Shown here: in pieces, positions 17,568 through 18,638 of the stretch | Numbering within the stretch: position 1 is the first letter of the stretch | Layout: each line of letters opens with the position of its first letter | Assembly (NCBI GenBank): GCA_900545185.1 | Contig: UQYH01000038.1 | Location: forward strand, 1 to 18,638 | From: an uncultured Eubacteriales bacterium | Lineage (GTDB): Bacteria > Bacillota > Clostridia > UBA1381 > UBA9506 | DNA: 18,638 nucleotides | Reading direction: 5' to 3' | Notes under the pieces: generated by a model | The model's input: only the letters and a program-made list of their open reading frames with translations | Told to the model about the DNA's origin: nothing | The model's database searches: none | Made by a program: the position numbers and the translations under genes

Positions 17568-17574
17568 GGTGCAG

Positions 17575-17832
17575 TTATTCAACCCTAAATGTGAGGATTG
17601 CCCTCATTAGTCTTGCTTGCAGCCGTTGGCGAATATCCTCGTCAACGCCAAAATAGACGTTTCCGCGCTCGTCGCAGAGCTTCCGCATGGAAAGGCTCGC
17701 TATGTAACCACTAAAATGCTGCAAGACAATTTTCATAGCGTCCGGGTCGCCCTTTGTCGCTGCCACAATGACAGGATAGGGAACAAGGGCAACGTCCGGG
17801 AAGTCAGATTGTTTACCATTCGTCCCATTCAT
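17575..17832 (-). CDS. HTH_16-type helix-turn-helix protein, Tn916 Orf8-like
   Basis: This 85-residue protein follows the sigma-like gene with a 20-base overlap; its ATG 17832 has GGAGGA at 17841-17846 inside that gene. The core (PYPVIVAATKGDPDAMKIVL, then HFSGYIASLS, ending DIRQRLQARLMRAILTF) is the short domain found in small regulators of Tn916-type elements, related to the N-terminal part of sigma-70-like factors. Together with the preceding region-4-like protein it may act as a split sigma factor that switches on xis-int and transfer genes, as proposed for orf7/orf8 of Tn916. An alternative start at 17828 is out of frame and ignored. Confidence 0.8.
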   Translation of the reverse strand: MNGTNGKQSDFPDVALVPYPVIVAATKGDPDAMKIVLQHFSGYIASLSMRKLCDERGNVYFGVDEDIRQRLQARLMRAILTFRVE

Positions 17833-18253
17833 CAGCGTGTTCCTCCAAATATTTCTTCAAGATTTCAAAAGAGCTTGTCCGTCTGTACTGTATCGTGCTG
17901 CGCGACGTATTGAATAACTTTCCAATCTCCACGTCGGTCATGCCCTCGAAATAGTACAGCATGATAGCTTTCCTTTTTTCTTCCGGCAAAGTGCGGATTG
18001 CTTCAAGCAGCAGCTTCGGCGTGATTTTCTTTCCTGCCTGCTGATAGCTCGGCTCGGCTTCTTCGTCTTGAAAATACTTATCAAGCGTATAAAGCTGTCG
18101 TTCCTCATGCAAGGCAAGGTCGGAAAACGACACTTCCTTTGCTCTGCGACGCCGGATTTCCTCGTGGGCGTTGCAGGCTTCGTTGTGCAGCACCCGTTTA
18201 CAGAAACTTTGAAAGATACATTGCTTCTGAAATTCCACGCGATTAGGTTCCAT
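17813..18253 (-). CDS. Sigma-70-family-like regulator of the element (region 4 HTH), Tn916 Orf7-like
   Basis: The start ATG 18253 is chosen over upstream starts in the same frame because it follows GGAGGTGAG (18257-18265) at ideal spacing. The 146-residue product has a region-4-like helix-turn-helix at about 90-135 (LLEAIRTLPEEKRKAIMLYY, then MTDVEIGKLFNTSRSTIQYR), and its N-terminal half (about 1-60) resembles the end of region 2. It should direct RNA polymerase to element promoters. It lies directly upstream of, and overlaps, the HTH_16 gene, so the pair is translationally coupled. The 120-base leader before it contains the hairpin at 18380-18408 and a leader-like ORF further up. Confidence 0.85.
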   Translation of the reverse strand: MEPNRVEFQKQCIFQSFCKRVLHNEACNAHEEIRRRRAKEVSFSDLALHEERQLYTLDKYFQDEEAEPSYQQAGKKITPKLLLEAIRTLPEEKRKAIMLYYFEGMTDVEIGKLFNTSRSTIQYRRTSSFEILKKYLEEHADEWDEW

Positions 18254-18379
18254 GTTCTCACCTCCTTTCGTGTTGAAAGGTGGCGGTACCTCCCCTTTTC
18301 GCGGGATAATACAGGCGATTTTTTCAAACGCCGAATGAAAGCGAAACTTTTTTGAAAAAACCTCCCGAAAATGCAAAAT

Positions 18380-18408
18380 GCGCCTGTCTGCAAGATGCAG
18401 ACAAGCGC
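18380..18408 (-). terminator. 13-bp hairpin in the leader of the sigma-like gene, possible attenuator or terminator
   Basis: GCGC-C-TGTCTGCA (18380-18392), loop AGA, TGCAGACA-A-GCGC (18396-18408): 12 base pairs with one C/A mismatch. On the minus strand it is followed by ATTTTGCATTTT, a moderate T-tract. It sits between the stop of the 33-residue ORF (18429) and the sigma-like start (18253), which suits an attenuator controlling read-through into the regulator genes. It could equally be a simple terminator. Confidence 0.6.
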
Positions 18409-18428
18409 AAAGGAATTGTAAGCGGTAT

Positions 18429-18530
18429 TTAGATGATTTGACAGTTCATATATGAGGGTAGAAGTGTTCCCGGCGGCGGTCGGGCTTTTTTTGATAAGCT
18501 AAAAGATATGGCGATATAGAAAAAGGACAT
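18429..18530 (-). CDS. 33-residue leader-like ORF with a very strong ribosome binding site
   Basis: ATG 18530 follows a perfect AAGGAGGT (18537-18544) with a 6-base spacer. The peptide starts MSFFYIAISFSLSKKARPPP and ends NCQII; the PPP run is a known kind of ribosome-slowing motif. It ends about 20 bases before the hairpin at 18380-18408, which precedes the sigma-like gene. The layout resembles a leader peptide with attenuator; Tn916 has a comparable leader (orf12) before tet(M). A weak promoter-like pair, TTGAAA (18601-18606) and TATTAA (18576-18581), lies upstream, but its 19-base spacing is poor. The function is inferred. Confidence 0.5.
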   Translation of the reverse strand: MSFFYIAISFSLSKKARPPPGTLLPSYMNCQII

Positions 18531-18537
18531 GGCGATA
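18508..18537. repeat. 9-bp direct repeat around the leader ORF start
   Basis: ATGGCGATA occurs at 18508-18516 and 18529-18537, 21 bases apart. On the coding (minus) strand one copy covers the spacer and start codon of the leader ORF and the other lies within its first codons. Just upstream of the ribosome binding site, GATAC (18545-18549) and GTATC (18554-18558) could form a small stem. A protein- or RNA-binding site is possible; nothing more can be said. Confidence 0.35.
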
Positions 18538-18638
18538 CCTCCTTGATACCGCCGTATCCTCAAAAAAGGGCGACTTTAATACACCCCCCGTTATCTTATT
18601 TTTCAAAAAGAAAACGGCGGTTTTGAGTAAATATTTCA

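Larger units (their letters stand above)
15388..18638 (-). mobile_element. Integrase end of a Tn916/Tn1549-like integrative conjugative or mobilisable element (incomplete, continues past the window)
   Basis: All genes read toward the junction: sigma-70-like, HTH_16-type, excisionase, tyrosine integrase. This is the order of orf7-orf8-xis-int in Tn916. The last ~200 bases before the junction (15400-15602) carry no gene but hold an 11-bp tandem repeat and a terminator-like inverted repeat, as expected for an element terminus. Codon choice is richer in G and C than in the neighbouring chromosome, which supports transfer. Conjugation, relaxase and cargo genes are not in view, so whether it is self-transmissible is unknown. 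Confidence 0.85.

Noticed and set aside
18576..18606. Promoter for the leader ORF (TTGAAA and TATTAA)
   Set aside because: The 19-base spacing and A/T-rich context make it too weak to list separately; it is mentioned only in the leader ORF entry.

Overview
The window looks like a Gram-positive (Firmicutes, class Clostridia) chromosome carrying an integrated conjugative or mobilisable element. The signs are strong AGGAGG-type ribosome binding sites before nearly every gene, SLH-domain surface proteins, a copper-amine-oxidase-type N-terminal module, LplB/YtcP-type sugar transport and a Tn916-like element. A gut or rumen polysaccharide degrader is the most natural guess, but no rRNA or other taxonomic marker is present.

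Positions 1-13138 hold one tightly packed plus-strand gene cluster, probably a single operon whose 5' part lies outside the window. In order it encodes: a carbohydrate ABC-transporter permease; a large secreted heparinase II/III-like protein (copper-amine-oxidase-like N domain, alpha/alpha toroid, beta-sandwich, C-terminal discoidin-like domain); a secreted protein with two discoidin-like repeats; an SLH protein with C-terminal SLH repeats; an SLH protein with N-terminal SLH repeats; a cytoplasmic ceramidase-fold hydrolase; and a secreted protein with three discoidin-like repeats. A strong bidirectional terminator (13193-13240) closes it. My reading is a polysaccharide-utilisation locus: the secreted proteins bind and cut an acidic glycan at the cell surface, the ABC transporter imports the products, and the cytoplasmic hydrolase may trim a modification.

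Positions 13257-15390, on the minus strand, are decayed. A GH78 alpha-L-rhamnosidase gene carries an early TAG in place of a tryptophan codon, a one-base homopolymer insertion and a TGA. Just upstream is the last ~45 codons of a sensor histidine kinase, cut off by the mobile element. An A/T-rich palindromic site (15382-15399) marks the probable junction.

Positions 15390-18638 are the integrase end of a Tn916/Tn1549-like element, all read on the minus strand: leader-like small ORF, hairpin, sigma-70-like regulator, HTH_16-type protein, short ORFs, excisionase and tyrosine integrase. The gene order (sigma-like, HTH, xis, int) matches the regulatory and recombination module of Tn916. The element continues past the right edge of the window, and its cargo is not visible.
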